Source of the DNA: an uncultured Bdellovibrionales bacterium
Lineage (GTDB): Bacteria > Bdellovibrionota > Bdellovibrionia > Bdellovibrionales > UBA1609
Length of the DNA stretch: 32,125 nt
Direction: 5' to 3'
Assembly (NCBI GenBank): GCA_938002015.1
Contig: CALLAU010000069.1
Location: forward strand, 1-32,125
The position numbers and the translations under genes were made by a program. Below, in pieces: positions 30,731 to 32,125 of the stretch (position 1 is the stretch's first letter; the number at the start of each line of letters is the position of its first letter). The notes below the pieces were generated by a model. It saw only the letters and a program-made list of their open reading frames with translations. It was not told the DNA's origin and searched no databases.

Positions 30731-32047
30731 ATGAGACAGCCATTATTAGATAAAGAAATTTTTAAGAAAAGGCGTGATAAACTAAAAGAGCAATCAAGCC
30801 CTGGTGATGTTTTTGTATTCTTCTCAGGATCAGCTCCTGTAAGGAGTAATGATTCCAACTACAAGTTTAGAGTAAGTAATGATTTTTTCTATCTTACAGG
30901 TTATGAAGAAGAAAATGCGGTCTTAATCTTTAGACCTGGAATGAAGCCTGAGACAACAGTTTTTGTTATGCCAAAAGATCCTGTAATGGAAACATGGGAA
31001 GGATTTTTATATGGACCAGATATGGCAAAAACTGAGTTTGGTTTTGATCAAACTTATACTGTTTCTAAGTTTGAAGAAAACGCTGTAGCTCTTTTAACAG
31101 AAGGAGAGAGAGTTTATTACCGAATGGGTCTTTCAGACTCAGATGATAAAAAAATACTTGGTATCTTAAATAAAGTTTTAAGAAAAAAAGGAAGAAAAGG
31201 GCATCCTTTTCAAACTCTTCTTGATCCAGCGGTATATTTAGCTGAGATGAGAAGAATTAAAGATGAGCAAGAAATAAAAATCATGCAAGAATCTGGTGAT
31301 ATTGCAGCTCGCGCTCATATAGAGCTTATGAAAGCTGTAAAGCCAGGAATGAATGAAAGAGAACTTGCCGGTCTTTTTATATATCAGATTATGAAACAAG
31401 GCGCCTCAGCTGAAGCTTATAACTCAATTGTAGCCACTGGAAATAATGCCACAACTCTTCATTATGTTTTTAATGATTGTGAGTGTAAGAGTGGTGATCT
31501 TGTTTTAGTTGATGCTGGAGCTGAGTATAAGTACATGGCTTCAGATATCACAAGGTGCTTTCCTGTAAGCGGTAAATTTAGTCAGCCACAAAAAGATATG
31601 TATAATGAAGTCTTAAAAGTTCAAAAAGATATGGTTGATCTAGTAAAGCCTGGAGCTTCATTTAAAGAGTTAACTGAAAAAGCTAACACAGCTTTAACAG
31701 AATCACTTATGAATTTAGGATTTTTTAAAGGTTCATCAAAAGATGAGGTTTTAGAAAAGCAAACTTTTAAAAAGTATTACCCACATGGTTTAGGCCATTA
31801 CCTTGGTTTAGATGTTCACGATATTGGTTATTATGAAAAAAATAATGAGCCAAAACCTTTTGAAGAAGGTGTTGTTTTAACAATTGAGCCAGGGCTTTAT
31901 GTTCCTGAAAATGATGAGTCAGCCCCTAAAGAGTTTAAAGGCATTGGGATTCGTATTGAAGATGATGTGCTTGTAACAAATTCAGGAAATAAAATTTTAA
32001 CAAGCCTTGTTCCAAAAGAAGTAAGTGAGATTGAATCTTTAAACTGA
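30731..32047 (+). CDS. pepP: Xaa-Pro aminopeptidase (PepP type)
   Basis: 438 residues, the full length of aminopeptidase P, a cytosolic metalloprotease that removes an N-terminal residue before proline. The N-terminal AMP_N domain shows YKFRVSNDFFYLTGYEEENA (38-57). The pita-bread catalytic domain shows VDAGAEYKYMASDITR near 260 with the two metal-binding aspartates, HGLGHYLGLDVHD near 345 with the His ligand, LTIEPGLYVP near 380 and GIRIEDDVLV near 402 with the glutamates. All five ligands are present. It lies 49 bases after the lipoprotein gene; GAAAGG, further from the ATG than usual, is the only ribosome site candidate. Confidence 0.95.
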   Translation: MRQPLLDKEIFKKRRDKLKEQSSPGDVFVFFSGSAPVRSNDSNYKFRVSNDFFYLTGYEEENAVLIFRPGMKPETTVFVMPKDPVMETWEGFLYGPDMAKTEFGFDQTYTVSKFEENAVALLTEGERVYYRMGLSDSDDKKILGILNKVLRKKGRKGHPFQTLLDPAVYLAEMRRIKDEQEIKIMQESGDIAARAHIELMKAVKPGMNERELAGLFIYQIMKQGASAEAYNSIVATGNNATTLHYVFNDCECKSGDLVLVDAGAEYKYMASDITRCFPVSGKFSQPQKDMYNEVLKVQKDMVDLVKPGASFKELTEKANTALTESLMNLGFFKGSSKDEVLEKQTFKKYYPHGLGHYLGLDVHDIGYYEKNNEPKPFEEGVVLTIEPGLYVPENDESAPKEFKGIGIRIEDDVLVTNSGNKILTSLVPKEVSEIESLN

Positions 32048-32125
32048 TGTTTTTTTTTGGTTTTTAGAATATTAAGTGAGTATTTAGTAAGTTGAGCTTG
32101 GTAAACTTATTTTTTAGAATGGCCA

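Noticed and set aside
1..32125. CRISPR arrays, tRNA or rRNA genes, insertion sequences
   Set aside because: No regular spaced repeats, tRNA cloverleaf, rRNA motifs or transposase-like proteins were seen.

Overview
The window is AT-rich DNA (roughly one third G+C by eye) from a Gram-negative bacterium. Evidence for an outer-membrane cell plan: lipoprotein and Sec signals, a class A penicillin-binding protein, and peptidoglycan salvage genes. The gene repertoire (many exported proteins of unknown function, cell-wall recycling, FIST sensor plus hybrid kinase, low G+C) fits the Bdellovibrionota, most like the marine Bacteriovorax/Halobacteriovorax group. That placement is inference from gene content, not a database result. 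There are no tRNA or rRNA genes, CRISPR arrays or insertion sequences that I can see.

Layout. 1-1860 (+): the 3' end of a Lys/Ala-rich coiled-coil gene with a strong terminator, then an exported alpha/beta hydrolase with its own terminator. 1902-9193: a cell-wall salvage neighbourhood. On the minus strand an exported unknown protein, a Dpp/Opp-type permease pair and NagZ form one operon. Divergent from it is anmK (+). Convergent with anmK is a minus-strand unit of an unknown protein, an AmgK-like sugar kinase and a MurU-like nucleotidyltransferase. Together NagZ, AnmK, AmgK and MurU outline the anabolic route from anhydro-muropeptides to UDP-MurNAc; only the MurNAc-6-P phosphatase (MupP type) and amidase steps are not in view. 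9200-10980 (+): two exported proteins of unknown function, each preceded by the same 15-bp TGACA/TGTCA palindrome. 10986-15404: a sigma-54 activator (-) divergent from a FIST sensor and a soluble hybrid histidine kinase (+); the FIST reading frame has a well-placed ATG followed at once by TAA.

15421-23357 (-): an operon with 4-bp overlaps running PBP1A, a UvrA-family protein, an ABC exporter and uracil-DNA glycosylase. 23500-25029 (-): an exported coiled-coil protein. 25357-32047 (+): an exported protein-glutaminase-like enzyme; a probable 6S RNA (about 26231-26399); then xseA, xseB, ispA and tlyA, a patatin-like lipoprotein that has lost its nucleophile serine, and a PepP-type aminopeptidase.

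The items I would follow first are the ATG-TAA start of the FIST gene, the secreted deamidase candidate, the probable 6S RNA with a possible attenuator before xseA, the inactive patatin lipoprotein, the paired palindromes, and the permease pair tied to nagZ.
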